Below are positions 40,868 to 49,187 of a stretch of DNA of 64,000 nucleotides, one piece after another. Under the pieces are notes generated by a model, which did no database searches, was not told the DNA's origin, and was given only the letters and a program-made list of their open reading frames with translations. The first letter of the stretch is position 1, and each line of letters opens with the position of its first letter. The position numbers and the translations under genes were made by a program. Source of the stretch: Thermoactinomyces intermedius (lineage in GTDB: Bacteria > Bacillota > Bacilli > Thermoactinomycetales > Thermoactinomycetaceae); assembly GCF_016055025.1 (NCBI RefSeq), contig NZ_JAECVW010000001.1; one strand, written 5' to 3'.

Positions 40868-41083
40868 GATTATTTGTGTCTCCAACGGTGGTTCTCGGGC
40901 AACTGTCTTGGGAACCTTATTTTGGGCATCGTTGGTTGATTTTTTGAGCAGGTGTTGTTGTGCTGACCCTCCTCTGGGGGAAGGCCGCTCTCTTGTTTTT
41001 TTGCTTGAAATGTGTGGGTCTTTTTCCTTTGTTAGGCTGCCGGCCCAAAGCGGTCTAGCTGACCCGTGGAGGGAGGGAATAGC
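40868..41083 (+). promoter_or_regulatory. Long structured leader of rpsU
   Basis: About 215 untranslated bases follow the promoter. GGTTC...GGGAACC near 40890-40916 and GGTC-TAGCT-GACC at 41052-41064 are possible stems. CCCTCC at 40967-40972 can pair with GGAGGG (41068-41073) in the ribosome site, and GCTGACCC occurs at both 40962 and 41058, so two alternative pairings compete. No start codon with a ribosome site is seen. Function unproven. Confidence 0.45.
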
Positions 41084-41257
41084 ATGGTTGAAACTCGCGT
41101 TCGCAAAAACGAATCACTCGATGCCGCTTTGCGTCGTTTCAAGCGTTCTTGCGCCAAAGACGGGATTTTGGCCGAATACAGAAGACGCGAGCGCTATGAA
41201 AAGCCGAGTGTAAAACGCAAAAAGAAGTCGGAAGCGGCACGCAGAAAGCGCCGTTAG
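41084..41257 (+). CDS. rpsU: 30S ribosomal protein S21
   Basis: 57 residues, normal length; very basic. ETRVRKNESLDAALRRFKRS starts and KRKKKSEAARRKRR ends the protein. ATG 41084 follows GGGAGGG by seven bases. The stop and next ribosome site overlap, so rpsU-yqeY is one operon as in B. subtilis. Confidence 0.97.
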   Translation: MVETRVRKNESLDAALRRFKRSCAKDGILAEYRRRERYEKPSVKRKKKSEAARRKRR

Positions 41258-41271
41258 TGAGGTGGCATTTT

Positions 41272-41715
41272 TTGAGTTTGACGAATCAGTTGGATCAAGA
41301 AATGAAAATGGCACTGAAAAATAAGGATAAACAAAAATTATCCACCATTCGCATGTTAAAATCAGCGATAAAAAAAGAAGAAATCGATAAAAAGCGTCCG
41401 TTAAACGATGATGAAATCATCAGTGTCATCATGCGTGAAGTGAAACAACGCAAAGATTCACTGGCTGAATACAAAGCCGCCGGACGCGACGATTTGGCAG
41501 AGAAAGAGCAAGCGGAGATTGACATCCTTTCTGCTTATCTGCCGGAACAAATGTCCGAAGAGGAATTGAAAGCCTTGGTGCAACAAGTCATTGAAGAAGT
41601 GGGGGCCGGTTCCAAAGCGGACATGGGCAAAGTGATGAGTGCGATCATGCCCAAAGTGAAGGGACGGGCAGAAGGAAGATTGGTCAATCGCCTGGTGCAA
41701 GAAGCACTTCAGTAA
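41272..41715 (+). CDS. yqeY: GatB/YqeY domain protein
   Basis: 147 residues. MALKNKDKQKLSTIRMLKSA, then EIISVIMREVKQRKDSLAEY and a final GADxGKVM-like NKADMGKVMSAI stretch resemble the tRNA-binding tail of GatB. YqeY is a stand-alone copy of that domain; its exact role is not established. TTG 41272 with GAGGTGG six bases upstream. Confidence 0.92.
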   Translation: MSLTNQLDQEMKMALKNKDKQKLSTIRMLKSAIKKEEIDKKRPLNDDEIISVIMREVKQRKDSLAEYKAAGRDDLAEKEQAEIDILSAYLPEQMSEEELKALVQQVIEEVGAGSKADMGKVMSAIMPKVKGRAEGRLVNRLVQEALQ

Positions 41716-41721
41716 TGATTG

Positions 41722-41751
41722 CAGCGTGTTTATCCAAACACGCTGTTTTTT
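41722..41751 (+). terminator. rpsU-yqeY terminator
   Basis: CAGCGTGTTT-ATCC-AAACACGCTG, then TTTTTT. Confidence 0.88.
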
Positions 41752-41777
41752 GTACCGGAATGGGAGGGCGAGCCGGG

Positions 41778-42437
41778 ATGGAACTATCGGAATTTTTGAT
41801 GAATCCCGCGGTGATGATGATCATCCTCACCATCGGGCTTGTGGGTTTGCTGGTGGAGTTGTTTTCCCCGGGAGTCGGACTTGGCGCATTGATCGGTTTG
41901 GCGAGTTTTGCCGTTTTTTTCGGGACTTATATTCATGCCGGAACGGCCGGTGCAAGCGAACCTTTGCTTTTTATCGCCGGAATCATTTTGATCTTGTTGG
42001 AAATTTTTTTGCCGACACTGGGGATTGTTGGAATGATTGGATTGATTTTGGTGGCGGTTTCCATTTTCAATGCCGTTCCCATTTTGAGCGAGGCCATTTG
42101 GATTGTGGCCGGAGCGGTCCTGCTCACGGCGGTGATCGTGTGGATCCTGATCCGTTTTTTGGGATGGGAAGTGAAATGGAACCGTGTGGTGCTCCGGTCG
42201 TCCCAATCCAATGAGGAAGGGTATACGTCTTCAAAAGACCGGAACGAATTGCTCGGGCAAGTCGGAATCACTTTGACTCCGTTGCGCCCGTCCGGTTTTG
42301 CCAAGTTTGGCGACCGGAAGGAAGATGTTGTCAGTGAAGGAGAAATTATACCAAGCGGAGAAGAAGTAAAAGTTATTCATGTTGAAGGAATGCGTGTGGT
42401 TGTGAAGCGTGTGAAGGATTTGGATTCTGACCATTAA
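41778..42437 (+). CDS. NfeD-like membrane protein, short form
   Basis: 219 residues. Hydrophobic segments at about 8-30, 35-52, 58-80 and 95-120 are followed by a soluble OB-fold-like end (LLGQVGITLTPLRPSGFAKF, then EVKVIHVEGMRVVVKRV). This is the NfeD region. The ClpP-like serine protease domain found at the front of B. subtilis YqeZ (about 437 residues) is absent, with no remnant upstream. It is followed by floA, its standard partner, 20 bases later. ATG 41778 with GGGAGGG at good spacing. Confidence 0.85.
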   Translation: MELSEFLMNPAVMMIILTIGLVGLLVELFSPGVGLGALIGLASFAVFFGTYIHAGTAGASEPLLFIAGIILILLEIFLPTLGIVGMIGLILVAVSIFNAVPILSEAIWIVAGAVLLTAVIVWILIRFLGWEVKWNRVVLRSSQSNEEGYTSSKDRNELLGQVGITLTPLRPSGFAKFGDRKEDVVSEGEIIPSGEEVKVIHVEGMRVVVKRVKDLDSDH

Positions 42438-42457
42438 CAACAAAAAGGAGAATGGGT

Positions 42458-43441
42458 ATGGATTATGGTTCGTTGTTTTCGGTTATATTGATTATCATTG
42501 CGATTTCCCTGTTTTTTTCCTTTGTTCCGGTCATGCTGTGGATCACGGCCATGGCCTCGGGGGTTTACATTGGTTTGACGACCCTGATCGGAATGCGGTT
42601 GCGCCGGATTATTCCCGCCCGCATTGTCAATCCGTTAATCAAGGCACGTAAAGCCGGATTGAATGTGGATATTTCCCAATTGGAAACGCATTATTTGGCA
42701 GGCGGAAATGTGGATCGTGTGGTGGATGCTTTGATTGCGGCGCAACGTGCCAATATCGACCTGGTGTTTGAACGGGCGGCTGCCATTGATTTGGCCGGAC
42801 GGGACGTGCTGGAAGCCGTGCAGATGAGCGTCAACCCCAAAGTGATTGAAACCCCGGAAGTTTCTGCGGTTTGTAAAGACGGAATCGAAGTCAAGGTGAT
42901 TGCGCGGGTGACGGTGCGTGCCAACATCGACCGTCTGGTCGGAGGCGCCGGTGAAGAAACCATCATTGCCCGCGTGGGGGAAGGGATTGTCACCACCAAC
43001 GGATCGGCAGAAAACCACAAAGAAGTTTTGGAAAATCCCGACATGATCTCCAACACCGTTTTAAGCAAAGGTTTGGATGCGGGGACAGCGTTTGAAATCT
43101 TGTCCATTGACATTGCGGATGTTGATATCGGAAAGAACATCGGCGCTGCTTTGCAAATTGACCAAGCCGAAGCCGACAAGAAGATTGCCCAGGCGAAAGC
43201 CGAAGAACGTCGGGCTATGGCGGTGGCCGCGGAACAGGAGATGAAAGCCCGCGTTCAAGAGATGAAAGCCAAAGTGATCGAAGCGGAGTCCCAGGTTCCG
43301 TTGGCTTTGGCCGAAGCGTTGCGTTCCGGAAAAATGGGCTTTATGGATTATTACATGTTGCAAAATATTGAAGCCGACACCAAAATGCGCCGTTCCCTGC
43401 GCGGAGATGATCTCAAGGAAAATGGTGGAGATAAAGAATGA
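42458..43441 (+). CDS. floA: Flotillin-like protein FloA
   Basis: 327 residues. A short hairpin membrane anchor (about 5-40), then the SPFH domain (ARKAGLNVDISQLETHYLAGG, then NPKVIETPEVSAVCKDGIEV) and the alanine/glutamate coiled coil QAEADKKIAQAKAEERRAMA. FloA organises membrane microdomains together with NfeD proteins. ATG 42458 is preferred to 42452, which is too close to AAGGAG. It overlaps the next small gene by 4 bases. Confidence 0.95.
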   Translation: MDYGSLFSVILIIIAISLFFSFVPVMLWITAMASGVYIGLTTLIGMRLRRIIPARIVNPLIKARKAGLNVDISQLETHYLAGGNVDRVVDALIAAQRANIDLVFERAAAIDLAGRDVLEAVQMSVNPKVIETPEVSAVCKDGIEVKVIARVTVRANIDRLVGGAGEETIIARVGEGIVTTNGSAENHKEVLENPDMISNTVLSKGLDAGTAFEILSIDIADVDIGKNIGAALQIDQAEADKKIAQAKAEERRAMAVAAEQEMKARVQEMKAKVIEAESQVPLALAEALRSGKMGFMDYYMLQNIEADTKMRRSLRGDDLKENGGDKE

Positions 43442-43620
43442 TCTTTGAAGAAGTGAAGGAGAAGATGGAAGGGAATCAGAGAAAGGAGCGGAAAGATGCC
43501 CCGGAGTCGTCGCTTTGGCTGACCCGTTCCGAGCTCCGTCAAGGATTCCTGATGAGTGAAATTTTGGGAGCGCCCCGGGCCTTAAAACCCTTTTCTTGGT
43601 TCCGGTATCGCCGTTTTTAA
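43438..43620 (+). CDS. Small basic protein coupled to floA
   Basis: 60 residues, starting in the floA stop (ATGA), which suggests coupled translation. The first half is charged (KEKMEGNQRKERKDA), the second half reads LTRSELRQGFLMSEILGAPRALKPF. B. subtilis has a small gene, yqfB, downstream of floA, but I cannot show homology. No membrane segment. A terminator follows immediately. Confidence 0.55.
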   Translation: MIFEEVKEKMEGNQRKERKDAPESSLWLTRSELRQGFLMSEILGAPRALKPFSWFRYRRF

Positions 43621-43636
43621 GGTGCATTTCAATCAA

Positions 43637-43674
43637 GAAGTCCGTTCCTTGCGGGGAACGGGCTTTTCTTTTTT
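43637..43674 (+). terminator. floA operon terminator
   Basis: AAGTCCGTTCC and GGAACGGGCTT stem, then TTCTTTTTT. Confidence 0.8.
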
Positions 43675-43700
43675 ATCCCAACCGAGGAAATAAATCTCTG

Positions 43701-43729
43701 TCATGGATTCAATCCGTCCACTCATACTA
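43701..43729 (+). promoter_or_regulatory. Sigma-G-like promoter of the SASP gene
   Basis: TCATG (43701-43705) and CATACTA (43723-43729, exact consensus) with spacer 17. SASP genes are transcribed by sigma-G in the forespore. Confidence 0.7.
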
Positions 43730-43752
43730 AAAAAACAAAGGAGGTGAAGAAG

Positions 43753-43941
43753 GTGGCCAATCGTTCCAACCGGTTGCTGGTTCCGGGTGCCCGGCAGGTG
43801 TTAAACCAATTCAAAGAAGAAATTGCTTCGGAATTCGGAGTGAAGTTGGGTTCTGACACGGCGGCCCGTGCCAATGGTTCCGTCGGCGGTGAGATCACAA
43901 AACGGCTCATTTCACAAGCGCAAAAACAATTGAATAAATAA
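43753..43941 (+). CDS. Alpha/beta-type small acid-soluble spore protein
   Basis: 62 residues, a DNA-saturating SASP of the dormant spore. RLLVPGARQVLNQFKEEIAS, then EFGVKLGSDTAARANGS and VGGEITKRL are the two conserved helices. EEIASEF is the GPR cleavage site. GTG 43753 is eight bases after AAAGGAGG. It has its own sigma-G-like promoter and a terminator at 43952. GPR in this window should be the protease that cuts it. Confidence 0.95.
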   Translation: MANRSNRLLVPGARQVLNQFKEEIASEFGVKLGSDTAARANGSVGGEITKRLISQAQKQLNK

Positions 43942-43951
43942 ACGGGTTGAC

Positions 43952-43985
43952 AAGCATGGGTGATACAAGGTTCCCATGCTTTTTT
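43952..43985 (+). terminator. SASP gene terminator
   Basis: AAGCATGGG and CCCATGCTT with an 11-base loop and following T-run. Confidence 0.8.
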
Positions 43986-44073
43986 GGTGGGAGGGATCGA
44001 AACATAACGGAGAACATCGAAGCATAAGGATGGTACAAAAGATGGAGCGGGTGGAGAGGAAGGCTGAAAAACC

Positions 44074-44331
44074 ATGCGCAAATGGGCTTCGGATTGGTTG
44101 GATTTACCGGTTCATGTGACCAGTGATGCTCCGCGGATTGAGATCATCGGCTCGATGACCATGCAAGTGGAAAATTATCAGGAGATTGAGAAATTTAATG
44201 CCGATCAATTGCTGCTGAAGACCAAAACCGGGATCTTGAAGATCGAAGGAAAGCAATTAAAAATCAAAGCCATTCAGCCTGAAGTGGTATGGGTTGAAGG
44301 AAAAATTATGGGCTTTCAATTTCAGGAATAA
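44074..44331 (+). CDS. yqfC: Sporulation protein YqfC
   Basis: 85 residues, the complete YqfC/YabP-like beta fold: DLPVHVTSDAPRIEIIGS, NYQEIEKFNADQLLLKTKTG, IEGKQLKIKAIQ. It is an early mother-cell (sigma-E) gene with an unassigned function. AACATAA and CATAAGGA at 44001 and 44023, 15 bases apart, loosely suit a sigma-E promoter. It precedes yqfD as in B. subtilis. Confidence 0.9.
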   Translation: MRKWASDWLDLPVHVTSDAPRIEIIGSMTMQVENYQEIEKFNADQLLLKTKTGILKIEGKQLKIKAIQPEVVWVEGKIMGFQFQE

Positions 44332-44345
44332 GAGGAGGACCCGGC

Positions 44346-45557
44346 GTGTCATCCAACATCTTACCATCCAATTTCAAAGGAAAAATCGAATGTATTTGCG
44401 AAGGGGAACATTTGACTTCTTTAATCAACCAGGCGGTTCAGCAAGGGATGGAACTGGAAAACATCGAATGGCTGGACGGGCACCGCCTCCGGTTAGAAGT
44501 GCCACTGTCGGAGTTTCTCGCTTTCTACCGGTTTGCGCGTAAATCGGGCAGCCGGGTGAGGATTGTGAAAAAAGAAGGGCTTCCTTTTTTCTTAAAGCGA
44601 TTGAAAAGGAGGAAGTTCTTCGTTGCGGGTGCTGTTTTGTTTTTTGTCTTGATTCTTTTCTTCACCTCGCTGGTCTGGAATGTGAAAGTGGAAGGAACGG
44701 AGAAAATCCCCGTGCAACACGTACAAGCTTTATTAAAAAAAGAGGGCGTGTATCCCGGCCAATGGAAGATGCGTTTGCCGGACCGGGAAGAAGTCCAATA
44801 CCGTTTGCTGTCCCAATTGCCGCAGGCTTCCTGGGTCGGTGTCCGCATTGAAGGGACACGGGTGGTGGTGACCGTGGTGGAAAAAAAAGAGAAGGATCCG
44901 GCCGGCGAACCAAACCGCGATGCCGGCCCCGTGCATTTGGTCGCCACCAAAAACGCCCTGATTTACGATCTGAAAGTGGAACGGGGCAATCCGTTGGTCG
45001 AGGTGAACGATGTCGTCAAAGAAGGCCAAATTTTGGTATCGGGAATCTACGGGGATTTAAATAATTCAAAATCGAAAAAAATAGTGGGTGCAAAGGGAAA
45101 AGTATGGGGAGAGGTCTGGTATGAGTCCAGCGTCGAGATCCCGCTGGAACGAAAAAGAAAAGTATATACGGGACACCGCGAAAAACATGTTTATCCTTAT
45201 CTGTTTTCCCATGTGGTGAAAAATCCTTTTCACAGGAAACCGCCGTATTCATCCACTGAGGTGATGGATCATTTTCACTTCCTGAAGTTGGGCCGGTGGG
45301 AACTTCCCGTGGGCTGGGTGGAACAAGAAGAGCTGGAAATGGAATGGATGAAAGAACGGTTGTCCGTTGATGAAGCCGTTCAGGAAGGGCTGGTTCACGC
45401 CAAGGAGGATTTACTTAAAAAAATCGGGCCGGACGGGCGGATTTTGGGGCAAAAAGTTTTGCAGAAGCGCCAAGAGAATGGTAAAGTTTATTTGAAAGTA
45501 CACTTTGATGTGATTGAAAATATCGCTAAAATCCAACCGATTCTGCAAGGAGAATGA
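44346..45557 (+). CDS. yqfD: Sporulation protein YqfD
   Basis: 403 residues. A soluble start, one membrane segment (about 95-115, FFVAGAVLFFVLILFFTSL) and an outer part with VKVEGTEKIPVQHVQALLKKEGV; the family is mother-cell expressed in sporulation. GTG 44346 with AAGAGGAGG upstream. The end overlaps the ribosome site of phoH. Confidence 0.92.
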   Translation: MSSNILPSNFKGKIECICEGEHLTSLINQAVQQGMELENIEWLDGHRLRLEVPLSEFLAFYRFARKSGSRVRIVKKEGLPFFLKRLKRRKFFVAGAVLFFVLILFFTSLVWNVKVEGTEKIPVQHVQALLKKEGVYPGQWKMRLPDREEVQYRLLSQLPQASWVGVRIEGTRVVVTVVEKKEKDPAGEPNRDAGPVHLVATKNALIYDLKVERGNPLVEVNDVVKEGQILVSGIYGDLNNSKSKKIVGAKGKVWGEVWYESSVEIPLERKRKVYTGHREKHVYPYLFSHVVKNPFHRKPPYSSTEVMDHFHFLKLGRWELPVGWVEQEELEMEWMKERLSVDEAVQEGLVHAKEDLLKKIGPDGRILGQKVLQKRQENGKVYLKVHFDVIENIAKIQPILQGE

Positions 45558-45561
45558 GCCA

Positions 45562-46548
45562 TTGCAAAATCCACGTGAAGAGAACAAAACCGTAAAAATT
45601 CATTTGCGCAGCGGGGCAGAAGCCTTGAGTCTTTTTGGGCCCCATGATGCTTATTTGAAACAGATTGAAAGAAACACCAATGCCCGGATTATTTCGCGCG
45701 GAGGAGAGGTGTTGATCCAAGGGCAGCCCGGGGATGTTGAAATTTTGGAGGAATTGTTCCGGGTGCTGCTCACCCTCATTCGCCGCGGGATGCAAGTGAC
45801 CGAAAGGGATGTAGTGTATGCCCACCGTCTGGCGGAGCAGGGGTTGGCCGATGAATTGCTGGAGTTGTACCAGGAAGAAATCGGCGTGACCCAAAAAGGA
45901 AAAGCCATCCGGGTCAAAACGTTGGGACAGCGCCATTACGTGACGGCCATTCAAAAATCGGACATTGTCTTTGGTGTGGGCCCGGCCGGAACCGGTAAAA
46001 CGTTCTTGGCTGTGGTGATGGCCGTGTCGGCACTGAAAGCCCATCGGGTGAAACGGATCGTTTTAACCCGCCCGGCTGTCGAAGCGGGAGAAAATCTGGG
46101 ATTTTTGCCCGGGGATCTGCAGGAAAAAGTGGATCCTTATTTGCGTCCGCTTTATGACAGCTTGTATACGATGCTGGGCACCGAGCAAATGAATAAAATG
46201 ATGGAGCGGGGGTTGATTGAAGTCGCCCCGTTGGCTTACATGAGGGGCCGAACCTTGGAGGATTCGTTTGTGATTTTGGATGAAGCGCAAAACACGACCC
46301 CTGAACAGATGAAAATGTTTTTGACCCGTTTGGGGTTTGGTTCCAAAATGGTGGTCACGGGAGATGTGACGCAAATTGATTTGCCGAGAGGCAAAAAGTC
46401 CGGTTTGAAAGAAGCCGAACGGATTTTGAAATCGATTCCGGAAATCAGCTTTGTTTATTTGGGACAAGCTGATGTTGTCCGCAATACCTTGGTACAGAAA
46501 ATCATTGATGCTTATGAAGCCGATTCAAAAGAAGAGGAGAACAGATAA
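45562..46548 (+). CDS. phoH: PhoH family ATPase
   Basis: 328 residues. KH-like N-terminal region, then GPAGTGKTFLAVVMAV (Walker A), a RPAVEAGENLGFLPGD core motif and FVILDEAQNTTP (Walker B) with VVTGDVTQIDLP. PhoH-type ATPases are linked to RNA metabolism and frequently to YbeY. TTG 45562 follows AAGGAGA; a frame open from 45514 overlaps yqfD and has no start signal. First of the phoH-pgpH-ybeY set. Confidence 0.94.
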   Translation: MQNPREENKTVKIHLRSGAEALSLFGPHDAYLKQIERNTNARIISRGGEVLIQGQPGDVEILEELFRVLLTLIRRGMQVTERDVVYAHRLAEQGLADELLELYQEEIGVTQKGKAIRVKTLGQRHYVTAIQKSDIVFGVGPAGTGKTFLAVVMAVSALKAHRVKRIVLTRPAVEAGENLGFLPGDLQEKVDPYLRPLYDSLYTMLGTEQMNKMMERGLIEVAPLAYMRGRTLEDSFVILDEAQNTTPEQMKMFLTRLGFGSKMVVTGDVTQIDLPRGKKSGLKEAERILKSIPEISFVYLGQADVVRNTLVQKIIDAYEADSKEEENR

Positions 46549-46561
46549 GGAGCCGGTTCCA

Positions 46562-48703
46562 ATGAAGAGCAAAGAACCGACCTCTGGTGTGAGCCATTGG
46601 TTTCATTTAAAGGATTGGAAAACAAGCTGGCGTGTAAAGATTCTGATGTACGCGATCTTCGGGATCGCGTTCTATTTATTGTTAATCCATCATGTGTTGC
46701 CGGACCAATATGATATCACCCTCGGGAAGCCCAGTCCGGCAACGGTGGTGTCCCCTGTTACCAAAGTGGATGAATATGCGACCAATCAGGCAAGGAAAAA
46801 AGCGGCTGCATCCGTGGAGCCGGTGTACATCAAAGATGATCACATTACCATGCAGCAAATCGGAAAGATTGATTCCATCTTTGTGATGGCCAAAGAAATT
46901 TTGGAAAATCCGGCGGATGCGGATGAAAAGCGGGAGAAATTAAAAAATGATTTTGAAGCCACTTTTTCCTTGGAGTTTTCGGACGGGTTTTACCAAAAAC
47001 TGCTGAATGTTTCGCTGGACCGACTGCAAGTGATTCGTTTGACCACCCGCCAGATTGTGTCTGAAATCTTACAAGACGGGGTCCGGGAAGACGAACTGAA
47101 AAAAATGCAGGAAAAAGTGGATCAAACCTTGTATCTCAGCGTCAACACCCTGAACAATGACGAGCAGGCCCTGGTGAGTGAACTGGCGAAAAAAAGCCTG
47201 GTTGTCAATGAATTTTATGACAAGAATCAGACCGAACAGCAAAAGCAGGCAGTGCAGGAAGCGATCAAGCCGATTCCCATCAATAAAGGACAAATCATCG
47301 TCGCATACGGAGAAGTGGTGACGGATGACCAGTATCGAAAATTGCAAGAATTGGGCCTGCTGAAAAAAGACACCCAATTGCAGACACATCTGGGAATCCT
47401 TTTGTTTGTCTTTACCATCATGGGTCTTTTGTATTATTACATTTACCGTTTTGATCCGGATAATCACCACAATAACCGGAACTTGTTGTTGCTGTTTTGC
47501 ATTTTGCTGCTCACGCTGATCGGGATGAAAGTGGTGTCTTACGGACAAAATCTCGAATGGAGCAAAATCGGGTATCTGGTTCCGGTCGGATTGGGATCCA
47601 TGTTGATCACTTTGCTGCTCAACATACGCTTGTCTTTGATCTGCACGGTCTTTTTGTCGATCTTCTGCAGTGTGTTGTTTAACGGGGATAATCATTTGCT
47701 GTTTGATTTCCGATACGGTCTGGTTTCGCTGGTGAGCGGGATGACGGCGGCGTTTGCGCTGGGCGATGTGCGAAAAAGAAGCGCCATTTTGAAAGCAGGG
47801 CTGATTTCTTCGCTGGCTTCCGTGATACCGGTGGCGGCCATCTGGTTTATGATGCCGGTGGAGGGAACCTTGAATGAATTGTTGCAGTCGATCGGTTTTG
47901 CCATGTTGGGCGGGATCTTTTCGGCTGTTTTGACCATGGGTTTTCTCCCTTATTTGGAAACGCTTTTTGGCATTTTGTCCCCGATGCGTCTCATTGAACT
48001 CGGCAATCCCAATCATCCGTTGCTGCGAAAGTTGCTGATTCAAAGTCCGGGGACTTACCATCATTCGGTGATGGTCGGAAACCTGTCGGAAGCGGCGGCC
48101 GAAGCAATCGGCGCCAACGGATTGCTGGCGAGGGTGGGGGCTTATTATCATGATGTGGGCAAAACCAAGCGTCCGCAATTTTTTATCGAAAATCAATTGT
48201 CCAGGGAAAATCCCCATGACAAAATATCGCCCAATTTAAGCAAAAGCATTATTATTTCCCATGCCAAAGACGGGGTGGAGTTATTAAAGTCCCACAAGAT
48301 CCCCAAACCGATTCAGGATATCGCCGCCCAACATCACGGAACCACCTTGATCAAGTATTTTTATTATAAAGCCAAAGAACAAATGGAAAATGTGCGTGAA
48401 GAAGATTACCGCTACCCCGGGCCCAAGGCCCAATTTAAAGAGGCCGCGATTGTCGGAATCTGCGATTGTGTGGAAGCCGCTGTCCGGTCGCTGTCCAAAC
48501 CGACTCCGTCCCGCATTGAAAACATGGTCAAAAAGATCATCCGGGACCGGTTGGAAGACGGACAGTTCAATGAATGTGACCTGACCCTGAGGGAGCTTGA
48601 CCTGATTGAAAAATCGGTTTGCGAAACCTTGCAGGGAATCTTTCATTCGCGCATCGAATATCCGGATGAAACAGGAAATACCAAAGGAGTCAAGAAAGAA
48701 TGA
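46562..48703 (+). CDS. pgpH: Cyclic di-AMP phosphodiesterase PgpH (YqfF)
   Basis: 713 residues. N-terminal membrane helix, a large extracellular 7TMR-HDED domain (about 60-280), seven membrane helices (about 290-480), and the HD domain (HSVMVGNLSEAAAEA and YYHDVGKTKRPQFF, then AQHHGTTLI) that hydrolyses c-di-AMP to pApA. Length matches the 711-residue B. subtilis protein. ATG 46562 has AAGGAG nine bases upstream. Overlaps ybeY by 4 bases. Confidence 0.95.
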   Translation: MKSKEPTSGVSHWFHLKDWKTSWRVKILMYAIFGIAFYLLLIHHVLPDQYDITLGKPSPATVVSPVTKVDEYATNQARKKAAASVEPVYIKDDHITMQQIGKIDSIFVMAKEILENPADADEKREKLKNDFEATFSLEFSDGFYQKLLNVSLDRLQVIRLTTRQIVSEILQDGVREDELKKMQEKVDQTLYLSVNTLNNDEQALVSELAKKSLVVNEFYDKNQTEQQKQAVQEAIKPIPINKGQIIVAYGEVVTDDQYRKLQELGLLKKDTQLQTHLGILLFVFTIMGLLYYYIYRFDPDNHHNNRNLLLLFCILLLTLIGMKVVSYGQNLEWSKIGYLVPVGLGSMLITLLLNIRLSLICTVFLSIFCSVLFNGDNHLLFDFRYGLVSLVSGMTAAFALGDVRKRSAILKAGLISSLASVIPVAAIWFMMPVEGTLNELLQSIGFAMLGGIFSAVLTMGFLPYLETLFGILSPMRLIELGNPNHPLLRKLLIQSPGTYHHSVMVGNLSEAAAEAIGANGLLARVGAYYHDVGKTKRPQFFIENQLSRENPHDKISPNLSKSIIISHAKDGVELLKSHKIPKPIQDIAAQHHGTTLIKYFYYKAKEQMENVREEDYRYPGPKAQFKEAAIVGICDCVEAAVRSLSKPTPSRIENMVKKIIRDRLEDGQFNECDLTLRELDLIEKSVCETLQGIFHSRIEYPDETGNTKGVKKE

Positions 48704-49170
48704 GTTTAGTCATTGATTTGCAAGTGGAACTTCCTTTAAACGAAGCCGAACAAGAGTCGCTTTCGGTGATATTCAAAGCGCTCCGGGCCGCCGCCCGGGC
48801 AGAAAACCTGCCTCCGGCGGATGTGGCGGTCACGGTGGTGGACAATGAACAGATCCATGCATTGAACAAGGAGTACCGCCAAGTGGACCGTCCCACCGAT
48901 GTCTTGTCGTTTCCCCTGTGGGAACCGGAAGAGGATTGGGTGATCACGGAAGAAGAAGAAACCGTGCCGCTCGGGGATATTGTGATTTCTTACCCCAAAG
49001 CAAAGGAACAGGCGGAAGAATACGGCCATTCCATTGAGCGGGAACTGGGCTTTCTGGCCGTACACGGCTTTTTACATTTGTTGGGATATGATCATGAAAC
49101 GGCGGAAGAAGAAAAAGAAATGTTCCAAAGACAGGAGGAGATCTTACAGCAAGCAGGGTTGCACCGGTAA
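48700..49170 (+). CDS. ybeY: Endoribonuclease YbeY
   Basis: 156 residues. HGFLHLLGYDHE is the zinc-binding H-x3-H-x5-H of YbeY (UPF0054), a 16S rRNA 3'-end maturation and quality-control RNase; LNKEYRQVDRPTDVLSFPLWE matches the family. ATGA overlap with pgpH. Order phoH-pgpH-ybeY-dgkA-era is the Bacillales order. Confidence 0.94.
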   Translation: MSLVIDLQVELPLNEAEQESLSVIFKALRAAARAENLPPADVAVTVVDNEQIHALNKEYRQVDRPTDVLSFPLWEPEEDWVITEEEETVPLGDIVISYPKAKEQAEEYGHSIERELGFLAVHGFLHLLGYDHETAEEEKEMFQRQEEILQQAGLHR

Positions 49171-49187
49171 AAGGGAGGATGTCTTTC

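Noticed and set aside
40866..41213. Open frame starting at the rpsU promoter
   Set aside because: It would begin a few bases after the -10 box without a ribosome site, runs into rpsU in another frame and yields a Cys/Ser-rich nonsense protein.
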